Shown piece after piece: positions 57,101 through 64,000 of a stretch of DNA of 64,000 bases. This stretch comes from Streptomyces hoynatensis (lineage in GTDB: Bacteria; Actinomycetota; Actinomycetes; Streptomycetales; Streptomycetaceae): assembly GCF_003626535.1 (NCBI RefSeq), contig NZ_RBAL01000004.1:1-64000 (forward strand). Reading direction: 5' to 3'. The notes below the pieces were generated by a model. The model made no database searches, was not told the DNA's origin, and saw only the letters and a program-made list of their open reading frames with translations. Position numbers and translations under genes: made by a program. Positions within the stretch are counted from its first letter, which is position 1. Each line of letters opens with the position of its first letter.

Positions 57101-57758
57101 CGCCCGCCGGCTGCGCGAGGCGGGGCACGGCGAGACCGTGCTGGTCGCCGGGGCCAAGGCGGCCACGCAGACCCCGCCGATCAGGTCGGGCAAGCGGGTG
57201 ATCTTCCTCACCCTCGACGACACCACGGGCCTGGTGGACCTGGCCTTCTTCGAGGACAGCCACGCCGCCTGCGCCCACACCGTCTTCCACTCCTGGCTGC
57301 TGCTGGTGCGCGGCACGGTCCAGCGGCGCGGGGCGCGCGCCCTGAGCGTGGTCGGCCAGGCCGCCTGGGACCTCGCCGAGCTGGCCGAACTCCGCCGCAC
57401 CGGCGGCCTGGACGCGGTCGCGGAACGCCTTGCCCGGGACCCGGACCCGGCCGCGGCGGACGCCGCCGGGGACGCCGCAGGAGGGGACGCCGCCGGGGAG
57501 GACGGCGCCGGAGGGCCGGAGGGCGGCGCGGGAGGCCCGGCGGAGGGGGCCCGGGAGGAGGCGGGCGCCGGCGCCGCGCCGGGCGGGCCCCCCGCGGGCG
57601 ACGGCCGGGGGAGCGAGGGGCCGCGGGACCGGCGCATCGGCCTGCCCACCGGCTACACCCTCCACCCCTGGGCCGACCTGCGCCCCGCGGGCGGCTCCGT
57701 GAAGTCCGGGGCGGCGCCGCGCAGGCTGTGGCACGCGAGCCCGGGGAGCGCGGGATGA
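54162..57758 (+). CDS. dnaE2: Error-prone DNA polymerase III alpha subunit DnaE2
   Basis: 1198 residues. N-terminal PHP domain (VHLHVASGFSARYGASHPEALAARA); polymerase domain with palm acidic residues in LPDIDIDVESARRLDAYR and LGLLKLDVLGVRMQSA; helix-hairpin-helix and OB-type regions after FGSYGFCKAHAVAFA; and a C-terminal A/G-rich disordered segment (residues ~1095-1160). It performs damage-inducible mutagenic translesion synthesis with ImuB-type partners. ATG 54162 follows GGGAGG. Its last codons overlap the next gene as ATGA. Confidence 0.96.
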   Translation: MAAGFVHLHVASGFSARYGASHPEALAARAAERGMAALALTDRDTLAGAVRFARACVRAGVRPLYGADLAVAPAAPPARGRRDRPRTPVRGGAFTDESAPRAVFLAGDGAEGWAQLCRLVTAAHAGTAGGGRPVLPWSELRAGGLDGLIVLLGPESGPGRALAAGRPDRAAELLAPWREVFGEALRLEVAAAGPPDARRTAARTLGLAAGTGVRPVLTNAVRYADPGQGQVADVLDAARRLVPIDPRGPLDGGERWLKGPAEMARAAAEIAEAAGYGRAAAHRLLALTEETAAACRVDPEADLGVGSVHFPEPRLVGAGARTADRVLRSRCAAGMVARRYDRDPRRWRRLEEELRIVARLGYASYFLTVAQVVEDVRGLGIRVAARGSGAGSLINHLLGIAHADPVEHDLLMERFLSPRRAVLPDIDIDVESARRLDAYRAIFERFGERRVATLAMPETYRVRHAVRDVGLALGLDPAEVGRLATSFPHIRAGDARAALAELPELRGIAAEPHDPRLWELVEALDGLPRGVAMHPCGVLLSDASLLRRTPVVPTAGEGFAMSQFDKEDVEDLGLLKLDVLGVRMQSAMAHAVAETERARGERIDLDRVPPDDPETYRLIRSAETLGCFQIESPGQRDLVARLQPSTFHDLVVDISLFRPGPVAADMVRPFIAARHGEKPPRYPHPDLEPVLRETYGVVVFHEQIIGVVSRLTGCDRALADEARRALSDRERQGRVRAWFFAEAERRGYAPEVIARTWEIVEAFGSYGFCKAHAVAFAVPTYQSAWLKAHHPAAFYAGLLEHDPGMYPKRLLLADARRRGVPVLPLDVNASDAAYRIELESESGRWGIRLALGEVQGISEAEAERIAAGRPYASLADLFARAAPSRPVAERLARVGALDAFGGNRRDLLLHLAELHRRQRGSGQGGHELPFGEAELSPPAGLPDLDGGERLGAELGVLGMETSRHLMADHRAFLDELGALTARRLREAGHGETVLVAGAKAATQTPPIRSGKRVIFLTLDDTTGLVDLAFFEDSHAACAHTVFHSWLLLVRGTVQRRGARALSVVGQAAWDLAELAELRRTGGLDAVAERLARDPDPAAADAAGDAAGGDAAGEDGAGGPEGGAGGPAEGAREEAGAGAAPGGPPAGDGRGSEGPRDRRIGLPTGYTLHPWADLRPAGGSVKSGAAPRRLWHASPGSAG

Positions 57759-58738
57759 ACGACCGCCAGGTGCTGTACGTGCGCTTCCTCGGCCCCGCCG
57801 GGCGTTACCCGGGACTGCTGCGGGTGCTGCACGGCATCACCCCCGTCGTGCAGGCCGTGCCGCCCGCCTCCGCGCTCGCCGACGTCAGGGGCGCGTTGCG
57901 CTACTTCGGGCTCGACGCGGCCCGGCTCGCCCAGCTGGTCAGGGTCAGGTCGCTCGCCCTGCTCGGCGCCGACTGCGCCATCGGCGTCGCCGTCAACCCG
58001 CTGCTCGCCAGGATGGCGGCGCACCGGCCGGACGGCGCCCCCGGCGTGGCCGCGGTGCCCGGCACCCCGGAGGCGATCGCCGCCTTCCTCGCCGGCCGGC
58101 CCGTGGGCGACCTGCACGGCGTCGGCCCCGCCACCGTCCGCACGCTCGCCGGGTACGGCCTCGACACCGTCGGCGGGGTCGCCGCCACGCCCCCCGCCAC
58201 CCTCCAGCGCATCCTGGGCGCCGCCGCAGCCCACCGCCTGCTCGCCCTGGCCAGGGGCGTGGACCCGACCCCCGTCACCCCCAGCGCCCCGCCCCGCTCC
58301 GCCTCCGCGGAACACCGCTTCGCCCGCGACGAACTCGACCCTGGCGTCAGGCGGCGGGCCCTGCTCACCCTCGCCGACGAGCTGGGCTACCGGCTGCGCG
58401 GCACCGGGCAGAGCGCCCGGGCGCTGACCCTCACCGTCCGCTACGCCGACAGGACCGCCACCACCCGCAGCCGCACCCTCGCCGAGCCGACGGCCCACAC
58501 CCAGGCGCTGGCCGGCACCGCCTACGCGCTGCACGACGCGCTCGGCCTGCAACGCGCCCGGGTCAGGGCCGTCTCGCTGCGCGCGGAGGAACTGGTCGAC
58601 GCGGCCCTGGCCCCCCGGCAGCTCTCCCTCGACCCGGCCGAGGAACGCCGCCGCCGCGCCGAGGCGGCGGCCGACCGCGCCCGCCGCCGCTTCGGCCGCC
58701 GCGCCGCGGGACCCGCGGGGAACCTGGGGGCCGCCTGA
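57755..58738 (+). CDS. ImuB-like catalytically defective Y-family polymerase homologue
   Basis: 327 residues. The fold order of Y-family polymerases is visible: palm-like segment, HhH thumb (LHGVGPATVRTLAGYGLDTVGGVAATPP) and little-finger region (LRGTGQSARALTLTVRYAD). But the usual DxDxFFAxVE at the start is replaced by YVRFLGPAGRYP, and the S-x-DE catalytic pair is absent. The C-terminal PRQLSLDPAEE is near the beta-clamp binding motif QLxLF. Together this fits an accessory ImuB-like protein working with DnaE2. ATG 57755 overlaps dnaE2 by 4 bp. Confidence 0.86.
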   Translation: MNDRQVLYVRFLGPAGRYPGLLRVLHGITPVVQAVPPASALADVRGALRYFGLDAARLAQLVRVRSLALLGADCAIGVAVNPLLARMAAHRPDGAPGVAAVPGTPEAIAAFLAGRPVGDLHGVGPATVRTLAGYGLDTVGGVAATPPATLQRILGAAAAHRLLALARGVDPTPVTPSAPPRSASAEHRFARDELDPGVRRRALLTLADELGYRLRGTGQSARALTLTVRYADRTATTRSRTLAEPTAHTQALAGTAYALHDALGLQRARVRAVSLRAEELVDAALAPRQLSLDPAEERRRRAEAAADRARRRFGRRAAGPAGNLGAA

Positions 58739-58916
58739 GCGGCCGGGACCGGCCCCGGCCCCGCGTCACGGCCGCGGCGCCCGCCTCACTCCCCGCACGG
58801 CCGCTCGGCCCGCGGGGCCCCGGACCCCGGTCGCCGCCTGCGGCCGTCCGGCGCCTTCCCGGCCCGCGCCCGGCGCCGGGCCTGCGCCGCGCCTGCGCCG
58901 GCGCGAAGCGGCGGGA

Positions 58917-59038
58917 GCGGCGGGAGCAGGTGGGAGTGCCCGAAGCGGCGGAGTGCCGGGAGCGGCGGGAGTGCCCGAAGCGGCGGGAGTGCCGGGAGCG
59001 GCGGAACGCCGGAAGAGGCGGAACGCCGGAAGAGGCCG
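58917..59038. repeat. Degenerate 17-18-bp tandem repeats
   Basis: About six units of 16-18 bp of the type cggaagcggcgggagtgc. Typical units are cgggagcggcgggagtgc and cggaagaggcggaacgc. Sequence drift increases along the array. It is non-coding in appearance. Confidence 0.75.
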
Positions 59039-59047
59039 GGAACGCGG

Positions 59048-59099
59048 CAGTGCCGCCGCCTCTCCGGGGGGTGGGGGGGTGTGAGAGGCGGCGGCACTG
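59048..59099. terminator. 16-bp hairpin with G-rich 20-nt loop
   Basis: cagtgccgccgcctct (59048-59063) pairs perfectly with 59084-59099. The loop contains runs of six and seven G. It probably ends the dnaE2-imuB-like transcript and shields desA. Confidence 0.75.
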
Positions 59100-59240
59100 G
59101 TCCTCCTTGCCGACGTGCAGAACGCTAACCCGCCCGGAGGGCCAAGTCCCCCCGCTTATGGTCCCGTTAAGGACCTGCTCAGGGTCGGTTAAGTCCCGTC
59201 CCCCGGGCGGGTGTGACCGGGGCGCACGCCCGAGGCGCGG

Positions 59241-59270
59241 TTGACAAGGTTAGGTATGCCTAACCTAAAT
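59241..59270 (+). promoter_or_regulatory. Iron-regulated promoter and iron box of desA
   Basis: A perfect -35 TTGACA (59241-59246) is followed by the DmdR-type 19-mer TTAGGTATGCCTAACCTAA (59250-59268; 16 of 19 to consensus). A -10 candidate is TAAATT (59265-59270; 18-nt spacer), or TAACCT within the box. The operator therefore overlaps the core promoter. Confidence 0.9.
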
Positions 59271-59324
59271 TGACTCCGCGTCGCACCCGCAGCACCGCCG
59301 AGACAAGGGACACCCACAGAACCC

Positions 59325-61007
59325 ATGAGCACGCCCGGCCACGCCCCATCGGTGCCCCCGCCGCCCCCCCTTCTAGAGCCGGACCTGCTGGCCGGCACCG
59401 CCGCCGGGCTCGCCGAGACGGGCCGGCTCTTCACCGGGATGGCACGGGAGGCCGCGGCGGCGCTCCGCGGCCGCCCCGGCCCACTCCCCGCCCTCGCCCC
59501 CCACGAGCTCACCCGCCTGCTCGACGCCGAACTCCCCGACGGGGTCCTCCCGCCGGCCGGCGGCGGCCGGCAGGCCGTCCTCGCCCTCGCCCGCTCCTAC
59601 GCCGCCCACACCGTCGACCTCGCCGCCCCCAGGACCGCCGCCCACCTCCAGCCCCCGGCGCTCGCCGTCGCCGTCGCCGCCGACGCCCTCGCCTCCGCCT
59701 TCAACGCCTCCGTCGACACCTGGGACAGCGGCCCCTACGCCGTGGAACTCGAACGCCGCCTGATCCGCGCGCTCGCCGCGCTCGCCGGCTTCGGGCAGGC
59801 CGCCGACGGGGTCATGACCGCAGGCGGCACCGCCTCCAACCTCCAGGCCCTGCTGATCGCCCGCGACGCCGTCCTGCGCGCCCGCGCCGACGTCAGGGGC
59901 GCCGGGCTGAGCGGGCTCGCCGCACGCCCCACCGTCTACTGCTCCCGGCTCGCCCACTTCTCCGTCGCCAGGGCCTGCGCCGTCCTCGGCCTCGGCGAGG
60001 ACGCGGTCCGCCAGGTCCCCGTCGACGCGGCCCACCGGATGGACCCGGAGGCGCTCGAACGGGCCCTGCGCCACCGGCCCGCGGAGGAGGTGCCCGTGGC
60101 CGTCGTCGCCACCGCGGGCACCACCGACTACGGCTCCTTCGACCCGCTGCCGGAACTCGCCGCCGTGGCCCACGCGCACGGCGCCAGGCTCCACGTGGAC
60201 GCGGCCTACGGCGGCGGCGCGCTGTTCTCCGACCGGCTGCGGCCCCTGCTGGACGGGCTCGACGCCGCCGACACCGTCACCATCGACCTGCACAAGACCG
60301 CCTGGCAGCCCGCCGCCGCCAGCGTGCTGCTCGTCCGCGACGCCGCCGACCTCAAGGCCAGCACCGGCCTGCGGGTCGCCTACCTCAACCCGGACGACGA
60401 CGGGGCGGCCGGATACGACGGGCTGCTGGGCAACTCCCTGGCCACCACCCGCAGGGCCGACGTCCTCAAGGTGGCCGCCACCTTCCTCGCCCTCGGCCGG
60501 GCCGGCATCGGCGCGATGCTGGAGGCCTGCCACGACCTCGCCCGGCACGCCGCGGATCGCGTCCGGGCCCACCCGCGGCTCGAACTCGCCGCCCCGCCCG
60601 TGCTGACCACCGTCGTCTTCCGCTACCTGCCGCGCGCCGCGTCCGGCGCCGCCGCGCCGCGGCACCCCGGGCCCCTGCTGGACGCCGTGAACGCGATGAA
60701 CGCCGAGCTGCGCCGCGGCCTGCTGCGCGGCGGCGGCGCCCTGGTCGGCAGGACCGAGGACGCCTCGGGCGCGGTCCGGCTCAAGCTCACCCTGCTCAAC
60801 CCCCAGGCCACCGCGCACGACGTCGACGAGCTGCTGGCCGCCGTGGACGCCGCGGGCCGGGCCACGGAGGAGCGCGGCACGGCCCGCCTGGGCAGGCAGC
60901 GCGAGGCCGGGCCCCCGCGGCCGCCCAAGGCCCGGGAGGAACGCGAGGCACGAGTGGCCCGCGAGGAACGCGAGGAACGCGAGGAACGTGAGGAGCACTG
61001 CCGATGA
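59325..61007 (+). CDS. desA: DesA-type PLP-dependent lysine decarboxylase
   Basis: 560 residues, longer than the ~480 typical for DesA. Group II decarboxylase fold: GVMTAGGTASNLQALLIARD, HVDAAYGGGALFS, PLP-binding Lys324 in TIDLHKTAWQPAAASVLL, and TTRRADVLKVAATFLALG near the C-terminus, all DesA-like. It decarboxylates lysine to cadaverine, the first step of desferrioxamine synthesis. A diaminobutyrate decarboxylase cannot be excluded. Extra residues are an N-terminal P-rich start and a C-terminal highly charged E/R tail (about residues 535-560). It overlaps desB as ATGA. Confidence 0.9.
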   Translation: MSTPGHAPSVPPPPPLLEPDLLAGTAAGLAETGRLFTGMAREAAAALRGRPGPLPALAPHELTRLLDAELPDGVLPPAGGGRQAVLALARSYAAHTVDLAAPRTAAHLQPPALAVAVAADALASAFNASVDTWDSGPYAVELERRLIRALAALAGFGQAADGVMTAGGTASNLQALLIARDAVLRARADVRGAGLSGLAARPTVYCSRLAHFSVARACAVLGLGEDAVRQVPVDAAHRMDPEALERALRHRPAEEVPVAVVATAGTTDYGSFDPLPELAAVAHAHGARLHVDAAYGGGALFSDRLRPLLDGLDAADTVTIDLHKTAWQPAAASVLLVRDAADLKASTGLRVAYLNPDDDGAAGYDGLLGNSLATTRRADVLKVAATFLALGRAGIGAMLEACHDLARHAADRVRAHPRLELAAPPVLTTVVFRYLPRAASGAAAPRHPGPLLDAVNAMNAELRRGLLRGGGALVGRTEDASGAVRLKLTLLNPQATAHDVDELLAAVDAAGRATEERGTARLGRQREAGPPRPPKAREEREARVAREEREEREEREEHCR

Positions 61008-62362
61008 ACGACCGTCAGCCCGCAGACGTCCTGGACCTGGCCGCGGTCGGCATCGGGCCGTTCAACCTCTCCCTCGCGGCGCTCGCCGACGGGGTGCCCG
61101 GCCTGGCCTTCGCGGCCTGGGACCGGCGCCCCCGCTACGACTGGCACCCGGGGCTGATGTTCGACTGGGCCACGCTCCAGGTGAGTTTCCTGGCGGACCT
61201 GGTCTCGCTGATCCGCCCCACGAGCCGCTGGTCCTTCCTCAACTACCTGGTCGAGCACGACCGGATGTACCCCTTCTACCTCGCGGAACGCTTCCACGTC
61301 CCGCGCCGCGAGTACGCCGACTACTGCGCCTGGGCCGCCGCCGCGCTGCCCGGCTGCCACTTCGGCACCGAGGTCGAGGCCGTGCACTGGGACGCGGAGC
61401 GGGCGCTGTGGGAGCTGCGGCTGCGCCCCACCGGCGAGGGCGGCGCGGCGGCCCCCGCCGTCAGGCACGCCCGCAACCTCGCCCTGGGCGTCGGCACGGA
61501 ACCCGTCCTGCCGCCGCCGCTCGCCGCGCTCGCCGGCGAGCGGGTCTTCCACTCGGGCGAGTACCTCGGGCACGTCGAGCGGCTGGAGCGGGCGGGCGTC
61601 CGGGACGTCACCGTGGTCGGCTCGGGGCAGTCGGGCGCCGAGGTCTTCCTCGACCTGCTGCGCCGCCAGCGCGCCGCGGGCTGGTCGATCAGCTGGCTGA
61701 CCAGGTCCTGGGGGTTCGCCCCCCTCGACTACTCCAAGCTGGTCCTGGAGTACACGACCCCCGCCTACATGCGGTACTTCCACGGCCTGGCCCCCGAAGT
61801 CCGCGACCGCCTCATCGCCTCCCAGTGGCAGCTCTACAAGGGCATCGACACCGAGACGATCGACCTGATCCACGCCGAGCTCTACGACCACCTCCTGGAC
61901 GGCGACCGGCCGCCGGTCACGCTGCTGCCGGCCACCGCGGTCCTGGACGCGGAACGCGCGGGCCCGGGCGTGCGGCTGACCACCTCCCACGCCGACACCG
62001 GCGGCCGGGCCGAGCGCACCACGGGCGCGGTGATCGCCGCCACCGGCTACGCCGCCCGCCGCCCCGCCTGCCTGGAGCCCGTGGCCGACCTCGTCCGCTG
62101 GGACGCGCAGGGGCGTTACGAGGTGACCGAGGAGCACCGGGTGCGCACCGCCCCCGAGGTCACCGGCGGCCTCTTCGTGCAGAACGCGGAGCTCCACACC
62201 CACGGCGCCGCCGCCCCCGACCTCGGCATCGGCGCCTACCGCAGCGCCCTGATCCTCAACGCGGTCTGTCCGGCCGCCGCCTTCCCCATCCCGCGCCGTA
62301 CCGCGTTCCAGACCTTCGGCCCCGCCAAGCAGGAGGACCCTGGGGCAGAATTCGGGGCGTGA
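61004..62362 (+). CDS. desB: DesB-type cadaverine/lysine N6-hydroxylase
   Basis: 452 residues. FAD site VGIGPFNLSLAAL near residues 15-27, WHPGLMFDWATLQVSFLADLVSL, NADPH site VVGSGQSGAEVFLDLL, and ATGYAARRP. This is the NAD(P)H-dependent flavin monooxygenase that makes N-hydroxycadaverine. Start ATG 61004 overlaps the desA stop; the stop overlaps the GntR start. DesC and DesD, which would use its product, are encoded ~54 kb away. Confidence 0.93.
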   Translation: MNDRQPADVLDLAAVGIGPFNLSLAALADGVPGLAFAAWDRRPRYDWHPGLMFDWATLQVSFLADLVSLIRPTSRWSFLNYLVEHDRMYPFYLAERFHVPRREYADYCAWAAAALPGCHFGTEVEAVHWDAERALWELRLRPTGEGGAAAPAVRHARNLALGVGTEPVLPPPLAALAGERVFHSGEYLGHVERLERAGVRDVTVVGSGQSGAEVFLDLLRRQRAAGWSISWLTRSWGFAPLDYSKLVLEYTTPAYMRYFHGLAPEVRDRLIASQWQLYKGIDTETIDLIHAELYDHLLDGDRPPVTLLPATAVLDAERAGPGVRLTTSHADTGGRAERTTGAVIAATGYAARRPACLEPVADLVRWDAQGRYEVTEEHRVRTAPEVTGGLFVQNAELHTHGAAAPDLGIGAYRSALILNAVCPAAAFPIPRRTAFQTFGPAKQEDPGAEFGA

Positions 62363-62724
62363 ACGTCCACATCGATCCGCGTTCCCCCCTCGCGCCCTAC
62401 GAGCAGCTGCGGGCCCAGGTCGCCGCGCAGGCCCGCAGCGGCGAGCTGCCCGTCGGCCACCGGCTGCCCACCGTCCGGGGCCTGGCCGGGGAGCTCGGGC
62501 TCGCGGTCAACACCGTGGCCAAGGCCTACCGTGCGCTGGAGGCCGACGGCGTGATCGAGACCAGGGGCCGCCACGGCACCTTCGTCGCCGCCGCGGGCGA
62601 CGCCGCCGCCCGCGAACTCGTGGCGGCGGCCCAGGCGTACGCGCAGCGCGCGCTGCGCCTCGGCCTCGACCGCGCGGCGGCGGAGGCCGCCGTCCGCGAC
62701 GCCCTGCGCGCCCACTACGGCTGA
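62359..62724 (+). CDS. GntR-family regulator (small YtrA-like)
   Basis: 121 residues. Winged HTH: DPRSPLAPYEQLRAQVAAQARSGELPVGHRLPTVRGLAGELGLAVNTVAKAYRALEADGVIETRGRHGTFV, with only a short helical tail as in YtrA-type GntR proteins. GTG 62359 overlaps the desB stop (GTGA), so it is the third gene of the desA operon. No ligand domain. The target is unknown; the operon itself or a nearby exporter are guesses. Confidence 0.9.
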   Translation: MNVHIDPRSPLAPYEQLRAQVAAQARSGELPVGHRLPTVRGLAGELGLAVNTVAKAYRALEADGVIETRGRHGTFVAAAGDAAARELVAAAQAYAQRALRLGLDRAAAEAAVRDALRAHYG

Positions 62725-62872
62725 CCGGCCCCGCGCCCGGGAACGGCCGGGCGGCGTGGCGTGCGGCCGGGCGCGGCCCGGCGGCGTGCCGGCCGGGTGC
62801 GGCCCGGTGCGGCCCGGTGCGGCGCTGCCGGGTGTGGCGTTCGCCGGAGCGGGTAGCGGCAGCGGACGGGGC

Positions 62873-62940
62873 GGGACCGGTTCGGGACGGGACCGGTTCG
62901 GGACGGGAGAACGCGGGGGCAGGGAAGCGGGGGCAGGGAA
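62873..62940 (+). repeat. Two adjacent direct-repeat pairs before the oxidoreductase gene
   Basis: A perfect 16-bp pair (gggaccggttcgggac at 62873-62888 and 62889-62904) is followed by a perfect 14-bp pair (gcgggggcagggaa at 62913-62926 and 62927-62940). They lie directly upstream of the FAD oxidoreductase start and could be operator sites. Confidence 0.85.
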
Positions 62941-62950
62941 GGGGAAGCGC

Positions 62951-64000
62951 ATGCGCGTCGTGGTGATCGGCTCGGGCATCGTCGGGGCGAGCGCCGCCTA
63001 CCACGCGGCCGGGCTCGGCGCCGAGACGGTCCTGGTGGACGGGCCCCTCGCGGGGGAGGCCACCGCCGCGGGGGCGGGGATCGTCTGCCCCTGGGTCTCC
63101 GCCCACGAGGACCCGCACTGGTTCCGGCTGGCGGCCGAGGGCGCCCGGTACTACGCCCCGCTGGCCGCCGAGCTCGCCGAGGCGGGCGAGCCGGAGTTCG
63201 GCTACCGCCGGGTCGGGGCCCTGCGGGTCTCCGCGGACGAGGCCGAGCCGGCCCTCGCCCGCGAACGCGCCCTCGCCAGGCGGCAGTCCGCGGCCGACAC
63301 CGGCGAGCTCGAACTGCTCGCCCCCGACCGGGCCGCCGAGTTGTTCCCGCCGCTGGCGCCCGGCCTGCACGCCCTCCACATCCCGGCCGCGGCCAGGGTG
63401 GACGGGCGGCTGCTGCGGGCCGCGTTGCGGCGGCAGGCCGAGCGGCGCGGCGCGCGGGTGCTGACCGGCCGGGCGGAACTGGTCCGCGCGGGGGACCGCA
63501 TCGCCGGCGTGACCCTGGCGGGGGAACGCCTCGCCGCCGACGCCGTGATCGCCGCGGCGGGCGCCTGGACGGCGGACCTCCTCGCGCCCCACGGCATCGA
63601 ACTCCCCCTGGCGCCGCAGCGCGGCCAGATCGTCCACCTCGGGCTGCCCGGCGTGGACACCGCGCGCTGGCCGGTCATCCTGCCCGGCGGCACCGGCCAC
63701 TACCTGGTGCCCTTCGGCGACTCCCGGGTGGTGGCCGGCGCGACCCGGGAGACCGGCGCGGGCTTCGACCACCGGGTGACCGCGGGCGGGCTGGCCGAGG
63801 TGCTGGTCCAGGCCCTCGCCGTCGCCCCCGGGCTGGCCGGGGCCACCCACCTGGAGACCCGCGTCGGCTTCCGCCCCGCCGCCGCGGGCGACCGCCCGCT
63901 GCTCGGGGCGGTGCCCGGGCTCGCGGGCCTGGTCCTGGCCACCGGCCTCGGCGCCACCGGCCTCACCATGGGCCCCGTGGCCGGCCGCCTCGCCGCGGCC
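62951..64000 (+). CDS. FAD-dependent amino-acid oxidoreductase (DAO family), partial
   Basis: 350 codons are present and the frame is open at the window end. FAD-binding VVVIGSGIVGASAAYHAAGLG, EATAAGAGIVCPW, a DAO-type domain (PQRGQIVHLGLPG; GTGHYLVPFGDSRVVAGATRE) and FRPAAAGDRPLLGAVPGLAGLVLATGLGATGLTMGP near the end, as in glycine oxidase/D-amino-acid dehydrogenases. It presumably oxidises an amino acid or sarcosine-type substrate. ATG 62951 follows GGGAAGGGGAAG. Confidence 0.9.
   Translation, partial: MRVVVIGSGIVGASAAYHAAGLGAETVLVDGPLAGEATAAGAGIVCPWVSAHEDPHWFRLAAEGARYYAPLAAELAEAGEPEFGYRRVGALRVSADEAEPALARERALARRQSAADTGELELLAPDRAAELFPPLAPGLHALHIPAAARVDGRLLRAALRRQAERRGARVLTGRAELVRAGDRIAGVTLAGERLAADAVIAAAGAWTADLLAPHGIELPLAPQRGQIVHLGLPGVDTARWPVILPGGTGHYLVPFGDSRVVAGATRETGAGFDHRVTAGGLAEVLVQALAVAPGLAGATHLETRVGFRPAAAGDRPLLGAVPGLAGLVLATGLGATGLTMGPVAGRLAAA

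Larger units (their letters stand above)
58739..59240. other. Intergenic region with repeats and hairpin
   Basis: About 500 bp between the dnaE2 operon and desA. It holds a tandem G/C repeat tract, then a 16-bp stem with a G-rich loop, then a moderate-GC promoter zone. ORFs at 58930-59244 and on the other strand read through the repeats and look spurious. Confidence 0.6.

Noticed and set aside
58930..59244. ORF with CRERRECPKRRECRERR
   Set aside because: It is a direct translation of the tandem DNA repeat, lacks a ribosome site and ends in the desA promoter region.

Overview
The window is about 75% GC and has a streptomycete gene order: TlyA, NAD kinase, RecN, CTP synthase, a Nudix hydrolase, alanine dehydrogenase, ParA, ScpA, ScpB, a pseudouridine synthase, prephenate dehydrogenase, cytidylate kinase, an acyltransferase, Der, a SepF-like protein, DnaE2 and a Y-family-like protein. 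From memory this follows the S. coelicolor SCO1790 to SCO1738 region. It is almost certainly chromosomal DNA of a Streptomyces or a close relative. I see no insertion sequence, prophage, CRISPR array or tRNA.

Layout. 1-0.4 kb: the end of an rRNA operon (23S 3' end, 5S, terminator). 0.4-2.8 kb: a disordered, charge-segregated TPR protein. 2.8-13.2 kb: an iron region with desC and desD, a DUF1015 protein, a HAD phosphatase, a siderophore-interacting reductase, a binding lipoprotein, two FecCD permeases and an ATPase. 13.2-24.5 kb: TlyA, NAD kinase, RecN, a glycosyltransferase, a fatty acid desaturase, a GH15 glucanase, CTP synthase and a Nudix hydrolase. 24.5-37.5 kb: a STAND/TPR ATPase, Ald, a ParA / ribbon-helix-helix / ScpA / ScpB set, a pseudouridine synthase, TyrA, Cmk, PlsC and Der. 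37.5-44.3 kb: small conserved hypotheticals, an I78-type inhibitor, a PAP2 phosphatase, an MFS exporter, a glutaryl-CoA-dehydrogenase-like enzyme and a SepF-like protein. 44.7-48.5 kb: two streptogrisin-type secreted proteases and a DUF5685-like protein with a cysteine-rich tail. 48.6-54 kb: Asd, a lone urease gamma subunit, an AraC/PhyH pair, an orphan response regulator with a 51-residue upstream ORF, and a HAD phosphatase. 54-58.7 kb: LexA-boxed dnaE2 with an ImuB-like gene. 59.3-62.7 kb: iron-boxed desA, desB and a GntR regulator. 63-64 kb: a truncated FAD oxidoreductase.

How the genes work together. The four enzymes of a desferrioxamine pathway are all present but sit in two loci about 54 kb apart: desC and desD near the start, desA and desB near the end. 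Each locus has its own DmdR/DtxR-type iron box. A third, bidirectional iron box drives the siderophore import genes between them. Other coherent units are the ParA/RHH/ScpAB chromosome-organisation set, the SOS-type DnaE2 plus inactive Y-family pair, and the tandem secreted proteases. Many genes here appear to be leaderless: a TANNNT element lies 6-8 nt before the ATG or GTG, and several start choices rest on this.
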